From the NCBI GenBank assembly GCA_016180645.1, contig JACPAV010000040.1, forward strand, positions 1-51,585: a DNA stretch of 51,585 nucleotides, given 5' to 3'. This document shows positions 25,501 to 33,895 of the stretch, piece by piece. This stretch comes from Nitrospirota bacterium (GTDB lineage: Bacteria; JACPQY01). Position numbers and translations under genes: made by a program. The stretch's first letter is position 1. Each line of letters starts with the position of its first letter. The notes below the pieces were generated by a model. That model saw only the letters and a program-made list of their open reading frames with translations. It had not been told where the DNA came from and did no database searches.

Positions 25501-26739
25501 TGGTGGTGGAACGCCATCATCGTGGAAACACCGGTGGAAGACGTACGTTCACTTCCGGATGCGGATGGAGATGGATACGGCGATGTGACGAGGCTCTTCG
25601 ATCCCATCGTTGACTGCAAAGTGAGGCGAGTCGAGGTCAAGCCGCCCGAGGGCTGCAGGAAATTCCGGGGCAACGCGCCCTATTCCCCAGCCCAGTCCCA
25701 GCTCGATTGCGACGATTCCAACTGCGACATCAACCCCGGGGCGTCGGAGCGCTGCAATGATATCGATGACGACTGTGACAGCGCGATCGATGAAACCTTC
25801 CCGGACAAGGGGAAGGGTTGCTCGGCCGGCATCGGTGAGTGCAAGAAAGACGGGGTCAACGTGTGCAACAGCGAGCATACGGGAGTCGTCTGCAACGCCA
25901 AGCCGGGGGATCCCACTCCGGAAGAATGCGACAACAAGGACAATGATTGCGACGGTCTTGTGGACGACGATCCGAACAACACTCAGCCGTGGGGCCGACT
26001 CCTGAGTTGTTTTGACGGCCAGGGGACACCCGGAGTCGGCATCTGCAAGTACGGATGGAAAACTCAGCAGTGCTCGGCAGGCACGTGGGTGGATATCAGC
26101 ACCGGTTGCCCCGGGCAGGTGACAGCCCAGACAGAGGTCTGCAACCACCAGGACGATGACTGCGACAGACAGACGGACGAAGGCAACGAGGATAACGACC
26201 CTGTAGCCCTGTGTGCATTACCCCCTGACTGCGATGACAAGAACCCCGCGCGGTACCCCGGGAATACCGAGATCTGCGACGGTTTGGACAACAACTGCGA
26301 TGGTCAGGTGGACGAAGGGATCAGCGGCACTCAGTGCAGCACAGGATACCCCGGCATCTGCTCCACGGGAGTGGTTTCGTGCGGCTGGCTCTTCGGATAC
26401 ATTTGCTGGGCTGATGTTTGGCCTGGTTCGCGCTCCGAGGGATCTACTTGTGCAGACCGCAACGGCCAAGACGACAATTGCGACGGACTTGTGGATGAGG
26501 GGACGTCTCACCCGGAGGTCTGTGATGATGTCGACAATGATTGCGACGGGTGCGTCGACTACGAGATCATCCGGGTTTCCGGTCGAAGAGTGTGCTTTAA
26601 CACCTGTCCATCTCCGATCATCGACCCGAATTGCGTTGAAAGTGGCTGTTTTACGGAGCCTGACCATGATGAATACCGTGATACGTGTTGCACCACGGCC
26701 CTGTGCCAATTGGCTATTCATCGGCAGTGTCCCAACTGA
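22545..26739 (+). CDS. MopE-repeat surface lipoprotein, out of frame at a CT tract (phase-variable candidate)
   Basis: The body is open from 22579 to 26739, but the first ATG in that frame (22864) lacks a ribosome-binding site, and ~95 codons before it are open without a start. A GTG at 22545 (or TTG at 22530), with AGAGGA/GGGAGG upstream, reads a signal peptide in another frame up to a (CT)9 tract. One more CT, or two fewer, would join them and give VTLLLSLSLSLGC-REEKPE, a lipoprotein signal, and a ~1,398-residue protein. As read, translation stops after 29 codons. The body has a Gly/Pro-rich linker, a large unassigned region, and C-terminally six Asp/Cys repeats like DGLDNNCDGQVDEG (putative metal-binding MopE type) among other Cys-rich segments. 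Likely surface-exposed. Confidence 0.7.
22593..22611. repeat. (CT)9 simple-sequence repeat at the signal-peptide/lipobox junction
   Basis: Nine CT units plus a final C, directly before the GGC-TGC that would encode the lipobox Gly-Cys. Start and downstream frames differ by one base; ten or seven units would restore the frame. Confidence 0.9.
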
Positions 26740-26760
26740 ACCAGTCGCGGAGGCGTTAAT

Positions 26761-27492
26761 ATGAACAGAATAGAAATGCGAACGGCGATCCGGGCCGTTG
26801 TCATTTGTGCTGGGCTAGGAATGGCTTCATGTGAAAACAATGAAAGTAGCGGGCCTGTTGCTCCCGTGATCTGTCCGACGGAGGAGGAGATGGCTTGCTT
26901 TCGCAAGATGTCGGAGGCCACCGACGCGCTGCCACGCTGTTGGAAGCACGAGGGCACCTGTCCTGAGTCCGTCTCGGGCTGCGGAATCCTCCAAGCGGAT
27001 CGAAACACCTGTGTGTGGCCCGATGGCGCCAAGCTGACCGGGTACAGCCAGCCGGAGCTCGAACTGATACTTTCCGACGGCACCGCATGCTACAAATCGC
27101 GCTTCGTAAGCACATCCGAACATCGGATTACACTGGGGTCTCAATCGTTCCGCTACCTATTTGAAGGCGACATTCGGGCGGGTGGAGCGTTTACCATCGA
27201 GTGCGACGATGGATCCAAGAGTGGGCCTTTCACCACCTCTCAATTGACCCAATGTGCAGCCGCGGCGGCTGGGACAGCGGGGTCCAAAACAACGACCCAA
27301 GCGCCTAGCAGCCGTGAAATCTGGTGCTGTTCAACAACTACTCCGCCGTCATGCCCGCAACCGATCAAGATTGCTCCGCCCGTCGCCTCTAGTCCGACGG
27401 AAACTAGCTCTCCGAACGCTGGCGGAACAAGCGCGTCGGAGGTTCCTGGGTCAGTCGGGTTGTTCGAGCGGATGATGGGGCTGCTGCGGTAG
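26761..27492 (+). CDS. Lipoprotein of unknown function
   Basis: 243 residues. Signal with lipobox MASC (Cys24) followed by ENNESSG. The first half contains several Cys (CPTEEEMACF, CWKHEGTC, CGILQ, NTCVW) that could form disulfides; the middle (GSQSFRYLFEGDIRAGGAF) is beta-prone; the last third is Thr/Ser/Pro-rich (TTTQAPSS, SPTETSSP) like a wall- or surface-linker. I do not recognise a family. It follows the MopE-repeat gene by 21 bases and precedes the RCC1 gene by 24, so the three are probably co-transcribed. Confidence 0.65.
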   Translation: MNRIEMRTAIRAVVICAGLGMASCENNESSGPVAPVICPTEEEMACFRKMSEATDALPRCWKHEGTCPESVSGCGILQADRNTCVWPDGAKLTGYSQPELELILSDGTACYKSRFVSTSEHRITLGSQSFRYLFEGDIRAGGAFTIECDDGSKSGPFTTSQLTQCAAAAAGTAGSKTTTQAPSSREIWCCSTTTPPSCPQPIKIAPPVASSPTETSSPNAGGTSASEVPGSVGLFERMMGLLR

Positions 27493-27516
27493 AATCCTGC
27501 GGGTGGGGCCGGTGGC

Positions 27517-28995
27517 ATGGTTGGCTTCTTCGGTGTTCGAAATCTGCTCTTTGCGACTGCGGTCATAGGCGCCTCAACCGGTTGCCAGGTACAGAAGGAT
27601 ACCACGCCTCCCAAGTTCACAGGCCTCGCTACCGCCACTGCAATTTCCACCTCGGAGATCGAACTTTCCTGGGAACCGGCAACGGACGATACGACCCCAC
27701 CGGAACGAATCGTCTACGACCTCTGCCAATCCACGGCCCCCGGAAAGTGTTCCGAGTTCTCGGACCTTCAGACGACCCCTCCTGGGGCATTCGATTTCAC
27801 GGTCTCGGGTCTCAATCAGGGGACGAGATATTACCTCGTCGTTCGGGCGCGCGATGAGGCGGGGAACCTCGACGACAACACCGTCGAGAGAAGCGCGCGC
27901 ACGATCCCGACTGCGGTTGTGAGAAGCATTTCGGCCGGCAGCGGCACAACGTGCGCCTTGTTGTCCGATGGAACTGTGAGATGCTGGGGTGAAAACCGCA
28001 TCGGACAACTGGGAAATGGCACTCGTCCGGATGGATCTTTGACGCCTATAGAGGTATCCAGCTTGACCGGCGCCTCTGCTGTGTCTTTGGGCGGTTTCCA
28101 CACCTGCGCTCTCTTGCACAAGGGGGAGATTCGATGTTGGGGGGACAATGACTTCGGGCAGTTGGGGCTTGGTGCTTTCCCTCTAGCTGATACTCCCATG
28201 ATGGTGAAAGGGGTCAACAATGTGGTACAAATCGCTGCGGGAGGAGATCACACCTGCGCTCTCACGGCGGACGGTGCGGTCAGTTGCTGGGGGAGTAATG
28301 TAGCGGGCGAACTTGGGGCCGGATCAGGGAAAGTGGGTCCGCAGATCTGCATGTACTCTGACGCTTGCAGCCTCACTCCTGTTGAGGCCAAGATCGGCAG
28401 CGGTACGGTGACCTCGGTCAGCGCGGGTGGGACGCACACGTGTGCGGTGTTTGCCGATCGAACGGTTCGCTGCTGGGGATGGAACTTATACGGCCAGCTC
28501 GGGGATGGGACCACGGCTGAGCGCTCAGGTGCCGTGCAAGTCAGTGGAGTGGATGACGCAGTAGCCGTCGACGCCGGAGACCTCCACACGTGCGCCCTCA
28601 CCGCCAGTGGGACGGTGAAATGCTGGGGGGATATTCCATCAGGCCGGCTACCACCCGGTACTGCGCCTGGAAAGGTGAGAACCGTGCTGGACGGTGTCCA
28701 GTCGATTTCGGGGGGGTTTACTCACGTCTGCGCCGTGTTGACGAACAGGTCTATGAAATGCTGGGGAGCCAATGAGTCGGGGGAAGTTGGAGACGGATCC
28801 CAGGTTTTTCAAGCGGCGCCTGTCCCTGTGGTCTTGGAGTATCCTGTGTCCACCGTTGCCGTGGGTCTGGCCCACACCTGTGCGCTGACCCAATCAGGGC
28901 AAGTGATGTGTTGGGGCAACAATCAAGTGGGGCAACTCGGGGACGGCACAACCATCAATCGCATGACACCCGTGCCAGTCGTCGACTTGCCCTGA
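27517..28995 (+). CDS. RCC1-repeat lipoprotein with fibronectin-like domain
   Basis: 492 residues. Lipobox ASTGC (Cys about 23). A fibronectin type III-like domain follows (PPKFTGLATATAISTSEIELSWEPATDD to about 125). From about 135 to the end come roughly seven RCC1-type repeats with the rhythm HTCAL-DG-V-CWG-N--GQLGDG, the seven-bladed propeller seen in bacterial alpha-tubulin-suppressor-like proteins. In myxobacteria and relatives such proteins are surface or secreted and of unknown function. Each repeat has a conserved Cys pair (TCAL ... CWG) that may form a disulfide. Third gene of the lipoprotein cluster. Confidence 0.85.
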   Translation: MVGFFGVRNLLFATAVIGASTGCQVQKDTTPPKFTGLATATAISTSEIELSWEPATDDTTPPERIVYDLCQSTAPGKCSEFSDLQTTPPGAFDFTVSGLNQGTRYYLVVRARDEAGNLDDNTVERSARTIPTAVVRSISAGSGTTCALLSDGTVRCWGENRIGQLGNGTRPDGSLTPIEVSSLTGASAVSLGGFHTCALLHKGEIRCWGDNDFGQLGLGAFPLADTPMMVKGVNNVVQIAAGGDHTCALTADGAVSCWGSNVAGELGAGSGKVGPQICMYSDACSLTPVEAKIGSGTVTSVSAGGTHTCAVFADRTVRCWGWNLYGQLGDGTTAERSGAVQVSGVDDAVAVDAGDLHTCALTASGTVKCWGDIPSGRLPPGTAPGKVRTVLDGVQSISGGFTHVCAVLTNRSMKCWGANESGEVGDGSQVFQAAPVPVVLEYPVSTVAVGLAHTCALTQSGQVMCWGNNQVGQLGDGTTINRMTPVPVVDLP

Positions 28996-29169
28996 ACCCG
29001 TGCATGCTTGGGGTCAGTCGTCATGGCCGAATGGCCACCCGCGAACGATGAAAATGGGGCGCGCCCTCTTGAGGTGGGTCGCGCCATGCCCACTAGATAT
29101 TGCGCTCCGGCCCCGGAATCGGATTGCGGACGGCGAGACGGGTTCGGCGCTAGCGGGGGGGGATGTTCT

Positions 29170-29192
29170 CCCTCTTCTCTCGTGGGAGAGGG
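29170..29192. repeat. Palindromic repeat between the lipoprotein cluster and the activator gene
   Basis: CCCTCT and AGAGGG enclose CTCTCGTGGG; the region continues GGGGTGGGGTGAG. This G/C-rich motif type is common as a dispersed intergenic repeat and could end both converging transcripts. Confidence 0.4.
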
Positions 29193-29224
29193 GTGGGGTG
29201 AGCGGTTGAACGGTTGCCCCTGCA

Positions 29225-30937
29225 CTACTTGAACGAAAGGGTGTCGCGTTTGATCTGCAACTGGCGCAGGCGATAGCCGAGCTGGCGGCGGCTCAATCCG
29301 AGGAGCTTGGCCGCCTTTTTCTGAATCCCGCCCGCCAGGGTCATCGCCTCGATGATCTTGGCCCGTTCGATCTTCTTCAGTGTCAGCTCTCCATCAGAAA
29401 TCGGCAGGCTTGCGGTGACTTCCGGCCTCCCCCTGTAAACGATTTCAGCCGGCGCCGCCCCACTCCGCTCCGCTTCGGGGACGGCGATCGGATGCGCCAT
29501 GTGGACCGGCGCCGTGGGAAGCAGGAAATTCTCCGGCCTCACGGGTCCGCCCGGAGAGAGGATCACAAGACGCTCGACAAAGTTCTCCAGTTCACGGACG
29601 TTTCCCGGCCATCCATAGGCCCGCAGGGCTTCAATCGACTCAGGAGTGAGCGAGACCGCCTTGCCGTGCTCCTCACCGGCCCGATCGGTGAAGAAGGCGG
29701 CCAGCCGGCCGATGTCCTCACGCCGTTCGCGCAAGGGAGGTAGAGTAATGGGAACGACGTTGAGGCGATAGAAGAGATCCTCTCTGAACGTCCCTTTCCG
29801 AACCATTTCCTCCAGAGGCTGGTTCGTCGCCGCGATGATCCGTGCGTCCACCCGGATCGTCCGCGTTCCACCCACGCGCTCGAACGTGCGATCCTGGAGC
29901 AGCCGAAGTAATTTGACCTGCACAGACAGTGGCACATCCCCGATCTCATCCAGAAAGAGCGTTCCTCCTGCGGCCGTCTCGACCAGGCCCGGTTTGTCCT
30001 TCACCGCCCCCGTGAAAGAACCCTTCTCATGGCCGAACAGCTCGCTTTCGAAAAGAGTTTCCGGGATGGAAGCACAGACCACCTTGACGAAGGGGCCGCG
30101 GGCGGAACGCCCCGCGCCACCCTCCTTGCTCCGCTGCGAGGACGGTGGAAGGAAGCGTGATGGAGTCCCTGCACCGTGCAGCATCCGCGCGATCAACTCC
30201 TTGCCGGTCCCGCTCTCGCCGCGGATCAGAACGGCCGTCTTGACGCGGCTGACCCGGTGAACCATCTCGATGATCGGCTTCATCGCGGGACTGTCCGCGA
30301 TCAGCCGATTCGAATCGCCCTTCACGCCGGGGGAGAGGAGCTTGACCATCGAAGCGGGAACCGCAACGCCGCTGAAGGCCGCCAGCAACTTGCCCCAAAG
30401 ATTGGCCATCGTATACAGGAGCCGGCTCAGCTCCCAAACCGTTTCACGCGAAGCGGCGTCATACTCCACCCCCAGCAGACCCAGAATCCGGCTTGCCGAC
30501 TTCACGGGCACAAATAGAAAACATGTCTCCGCCTCGTCCGTTCCCTGCCGAAGCCGGTTCCATACCGTGGATTCGGCCTTCAGCCGGGACACGCCCGCAA
30601 CAAATGGGCCACCGTTGTCGAACGCCTTCCCCACCAATCCGTGGCCGGGCGTGAATTTGCCTTTCGCTTTCTCATCCGGGGTGAGACCGTAGCCGGCCGC
30701 GACCCGCAGATTTCCCGTGGTGGGATCCTGCTCGATGAATACCGCGCGAGGATGCCCCAGCATCTGGCACAGGACATGGAGCCCTCTCCGGATCTGCTCG
30801 TGGGGTGGGAGATCGAGCCGGAAGGCTTTGCTGATTTCATAGAGAATCTCGAGCTCGTTGGTTCGACTGCGCTCGATCACCCTCCGGGCGGCCTTGGGAA
30901 TGGACGTCAGGGCGGGCGCTTCAATTTGAGATCGCAT
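29225..30937 (-). CDS. NifA-like sigma-54 activator (GAF, AAA+, Fis domains)
   Basis: 570 residues. An N-terminal GAF domain (about 30-185) replaces a receiver domain, so control is by ligand or protein contact and not by phosphorylation. The AAA+ domain has Walker A GESGTGKE (240-247), the sigma-54-contact loop GSFTGA (306-311; GAFTGA in most), Walker B LFLDEIGD, and the FYRLNVVPI and GNVRELEN motifs. The C-terminus is a Fis-type helix-turn-helix (KKAAKLLGLSRRQLGYRL). About 22 extra residues after the Walker A helix (257-279) and a stretch near 495 are encoded by repeat-like DNA. The gene is divergent from a sigma-54 promoter driving the urea operon, its probable target. Confidence 0.85.
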   Translation of the reverse strand: MRSQIEAPALTSIPKAARRVIERSRTNELEILYEISKAFRLDLPPHEQIRRGLHVLCQMLGHPRAVFIEQDPTTGNLRVAAGYGLTPDEKAKGKFTPGHGLVGKAFDNGGPFVAGVSRLKAESTVWNRLRQGTDEAETCFLFVPVKSASRILGLLGVEYDAASRETVWELSRLLYTMANLWGKLLAAFSGVAVPASMVKLLSPGVKGDSNRLIADSPAMKPIIEMVHRVSRVKTAVLIRGESGTGKELIARMLHGAGTPSRFLPPSSQRSKEGGAGRSARGPFVKVVCASIPETLFESELFGHEKGSFTGAVKDKPGLVETAAGGTLFLDEIGDVPLSVQVKLLRLLQDRTFERVGGTRTIRVDARIIAATNQPLEEMVRKGTFREDLFYRLNVVPITLPPLRERREDIGRLAAFFTDRAGEEHGKAVSLTPESIEALRAYGWPGNVRELENFVERLVILSPGGPVRPENFLLPTAPVHMAHPIAVPEAERSGAAPAEIVYRGRPEVTASLPISDGELTLKKIERAKIIEAMTLAGGIQKKAAKLLGLSRRQLGYRLRQLQIKRDTLSFK

Positions 30938-30971
30938 CGTTCAATGTACTCGCGGCGCAAGAGTGTACCTC

Positions 30972-30989
30972 TTGTACAATATTGTGCAA
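30972..30989. promoter_or_regulatory. 18-bp palindrome, candidate activator binding site
   Basis: TTGTACAATATTGTGCAA is a palindrome with one mismatched pair, 35 bases before the activator start codon and about 190 bases upstream of the sigma-54 promoter. It contains TGT-N10-GCA, close to the TGT-N10-ACA of NifA sites. It could serve both activation of the urea operon and autoregulation. Confidence 0.6.
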
Positions 30990-31052
30990 CAAGCTGGGTC
31001 ACCGTTGCCCGCTCCAGACGGACCGGGTCGACCGACTTCTAATCCATCGTCG

Positions 31053-31070
31053 TTCCCGCGAAGGCGGGAA
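31053..31070. repeat. REP-like hairpin
   Basis: TTCCCGC-GAAG-GCGGGAA, a perfect 7-bp stem with a 4-base loop. This motif is a common dispersed repeat in GC-rich proteobacteria; here it lies between the activator site and the sigma-54 promoter, where it might affect DNA looping. Confidence 0.6.
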
Positions 31071-31178
31071 TCAATCCTGAATCCCGCGATCTTCCTGCGG
31101 GTTCCTGCTCCCGTAGAAACGACGAAACGATTCGGGACCGATTTCATCGCCATGACCGTGATTTCCCTTCAGTTCCAG

Positions 31179-31194
31179 TGGCACGACCGTTGCG
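31179..31194 (+). promoter_or_regulatory. Predicted sigma-54 promoter of the urea operon
   Basis: TGGCACG-ACCG-TTGC-G matches the -24/-12 consensus perfectly over TGGCACG-N4-TTGC. The transcript would start near 31205, about 50 bases before the porin start codon, which has AAAGGAGG upstream. Confidence 0.8.
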
Positions 31195-31255
31195 TATGAC
31201 AGGGAGCACTTATGACGCAATGCGTTAAGACTGGGATTTTTGTAAAGGAGGACGA

Positions 31256-32416
31256 ATGAACATTTCACGGTTTTTCCCACGGCCCCACCGCGCCGCCGTG
31301 TCCGCGGCCGCACTGATGCTCTGGCTGGGCCCACAGGCCGCGGCCCGCGCGGATGACAAGCCCACGGTGACCCCTTATGGTTTGGTCGAGTTCGACGCGG
31401 TCTATAGCACTCGGAATACCAATCCACTCGATCCGAATCAGTTCAACGGATATCTGACGGCGGCGGCGCCGGACGCAATTCCCACGGGGAAGACGGATAG
31501 CACGACGGGGGCCCCGATCACCGTCAAGGGCGACAAGGCCACATCCACCTTCAATCCACGGTTCACCCTTCTTGGCATCAAGGCCGAGCACGAGGGACTG
31601 AAAGCCGTGGGGGAGTTCGATTTCTACGGCAGCGATGGAATCGGGTTGATCGCGCCACGCTTGAGACTCGGCTACATCGATCTCACGACGGAGAACGGCC
31701 GGGTGACGCTCGGCCAGGATTGGCTTCCCATCATGTCCTCCCATCCGGCTGCCATGGATTTCTCCATCATGGGCTACGGGGGCAATCTGTGGATTCGTCT
31801 TCCCCAAATCACCTACCGGCACAAGGCGAGTGACACCTTTGAGGTCCTGGGGACGCTGTTCAGGAACGAGCGGAGTGGGTTCACCGATCCAAGCCTTCTG
31901 CCGTATGTCGGCGCCCGCGCGGCCTACACCGGCTCAGGGCTGTTTGCGCTTTCCGCCGCCTTCCGATCGTTCAAGGTCGATGCGGGTGGAAAGGAAGAGG
32001 GGGCCACCTCGTACCTCGTGGGAACCGAGGTGTCATTGCCTGCCGGACCGGTGACCCTGTCCGGAGAGTTGGGTCTCGGAGCGGGACTCGGCAACGAGTT
32101 CTTTCGGTTCGGCCAGGCCATGAACGGAAAGGATCCGGTCATGACGATCGTGGGATGGGCCAACGTGGTCTACCCGATGGACGATTGGACGTTTGCGCTG
32201 GGGTACGGGCATGACAACCCCAAGAATGACGATCTCAAAGGCTCGGCGGGCGGTCAGTACACCGTCAATCAGCGCATCTTTGGGAATGTCGTGAAGCACA
32301 TCTATAAGGGATTCAAGGTCGGCGGCGAAGTGACCCAGGCGATGACGTCTTGGGTGGGCGATACGAAGAGCTACGCCGGCCAACAGGTCATGCTTTCCGG
32401 CTTCTACAGCTTTTGA
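31256..32416 (+). CDS. Outer-membrane porin of the urea operon (DcaP-like)
   Basis: 386 residues. Signal peptide with Arg-rich start and AARA-DD cleavage region (about 31-33). The mature protein alternates polar and aromatic residues in beta strands and ends in FYSF, the C-terminal Phe typical of proteins inserted by BAM. Segments PYGLVEFDAVYSTRN and RFTLLGIKAEHEGLKAVGEFDF resemble the DcaP-type trimeric porins. Being first in the operon driven by the sigma-54 promoter, ahead of urtA by 25 bases, it probably brings urea or related amides across the outer membrane. Family assignment is by motif, substrate by context. Confidence 0.75.
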   Translation: MNISRFFPRPHRAAVSAAALMLWLGPQAAARADDKPTVTPYGLVEFDAVYSTRNTNPLDPNQFNGYLTAAAPDAIPTGKTDSTTGAPITVKGDKATSTFNPRFTLLGIKAEHEGLKAVGEFDFYGSDGIGLIAPRLRLGYIDLTTENGRVTLGQDWLPIMSSHPAAMDFSIMGYGGNLWIRLPQITYRHKASDTFEVLGTLFRNERSGFTDPSLLPYVGARAAYTGSGLFALSAAFRSFKVDAGGKEEGATSYLVGTEVSLPAGPVTLSGELGLGAGLGNEFFRFGQAMNGKDPVMTIVGWANVVYPMDDWTFALGYGHDNPKNDDLKGSAGGQYTVNQRIFGNVVKHIYKGFKVGGEVTQAMTSWVGDTKSYAGQQVMLSGFYSF

Positions 32417-32441
32417 TCGATATCAATAAGGAGGATTCAGA

Positions 32442-33806
32442 ATGAACATGCAACAGACAGGTAGAAAAATGAGGGCGATGATCGGGGGAATCGCGGCGCT
32501 GGCGGCGATTTCGATGACCACGCTGTCCGGCGTGGGTCGTGAGGCCCAGGCGGCCGGAAAGCCCACGTGCCCGATCAAGGTGGGCATCCTGCACTCGCTC
32601 AGCGGCACGATGGCCATCAGCGAAGTGTCGCTCCGCGACGTCCGCATGATGGCGATCGACGAAATCAATGCGAAGGGCGGCGTGCTCGGCTGCCCGATCA
32701 AGCCGGTGATTGAAGACCCGGCGTCGAACTGGGACCTGTTCGCGGAGAAGGCCAAGAAGCTCCTGCTCCAAGACAAGGTGGCCACGGTGTTCGGATGCTG
32801 GACGTCCGTCAGCCGGAAATCGGTCCTGCCGGTTTTCGAGAAAAACAACGGCCTGCTTTTCTACCCCGTTCAATACGAGGGTGAAGAGTGTTCCCGCAAC
32901 GTCATCTACACGGGCGCCGCGATCAATCAGCAGGGTACGATCGGGGTGGACTACTTCATGAGCAAGGACGGCGGCCAGAAAAAGAAGTACTACCTCATTG
33001 GGACGGACTACGTCTATCCGCGCACCACGAATAAGGTGCTCCGTGCGATGCTCCTGGCCAAGGGGGTTCCCGCCAAGAACATCATGGAGGAGTACACGCC
33101 GTTCCATCACCAAGACTACCAGACGATCATCGCCAAGATTAAGCGCTTCTGCGCGGGCGGCGATGCCGGCGTGATCAACACGATCAACGGCGACAGCAAC
33201 GTGGCCTTCTTCAAAGAGTTGGCCAACCAGGGAGTGACGGCGGACAACTGCCCGGTCATCTCGTACAGCGTGGCTGAAGACGAACTTCGCGGATTGGACA
33301 CGAAGCCGCTCGTGGGGCACTTGGCCGCGTGGAACTACTTTCAATCCATCGACTCGCCGGCCAACAAGGAGTTCGTGAAAAACTTCAAAGCCTACGCCGC
33401 GAAGAACAAACTCCCTGGCGGCGCGAAGCGCGTGACGGACGACCCCATCGTGTGGTCGTACTACGAGATCTATCTCTGGAAAGCGGCGGTGGAGAAGGCG
33501 GGAACGACGGACGTGGACGCCGTGCTCAAGGCGCTCCCGAGTCTCAAACTCGACACGCCGGCCGGCGAGATCGTCGTGGATCGAAAGAACCACCACACGT
33601 CGAAGCCCGCCTACATCGGGCGGATCCTGGCGGATGGGCAGTTCGAGATCATCTGGCAGAGCAAGGGTCTCGTGGATGCCGTTCCCTGGAGCGAATACAC
33701 CTATCCCGAACGGGGATGCGATTGGAGCAACGGCGGGAAGGGGACCTTTGACGTGGTCGGCGGCGAGAAGATTTATCTCGACGCAAACGTAAAGCCGATC
33801 GAGTAG
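32442..33806 (+). CDS. urtA: Urea ABC transporter, substrate-binding protein
   Basis: 454 residues, ribosome-binding site AAGGAGG. Signal peptide to about 37 (REAQAAG). The start of the mature chain ([18 protein letters not shown]) and [33 protein letters not shown] are diagnostic for UrtA within the branched-chain amino-acid-type binding proteins. It captures urea in the periplasm and delivers it to UrtBC. A long hairpin separates it from urtB, which fits a higher need for binding protein than for permease. Confidence 0.95.
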   Translation: [454 protein letters not shown]

Positions 33807-33829
33807 ACCTTCGGTTTGTGAGCACCTCC

Positions 33830-33869
33830 GCGTCTGCGGGTGGGCGACCGTCGCCCGGCCCGCAGACGC
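33830..33869 (+). other. Long intercistronic hairpin between urtA and urtB
   Basis: GCGTCTGCGGG (33830-33840) pairs perfectly with CCCGCAGACGC (33859-33869); inside, GGGCGA pairs with TCGCCC. The hairpin starts 24 bases after the urtA stop. It could protect the upstream mRNA from 3' decay or partly terminate, so lowering permease relative to binding protein. Confidence 0.75.
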
Positions 33870-33895
33870 GTTCCTACATGGAAGGGGGCCGAACG

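Noticed and set aside
32388-33596. 402-codon antisense frame under urtA
   Set aside because: UrtA signatures on the plus strand are decisive; the antisense translation shows Arg/His/Val-rich shadow composition.
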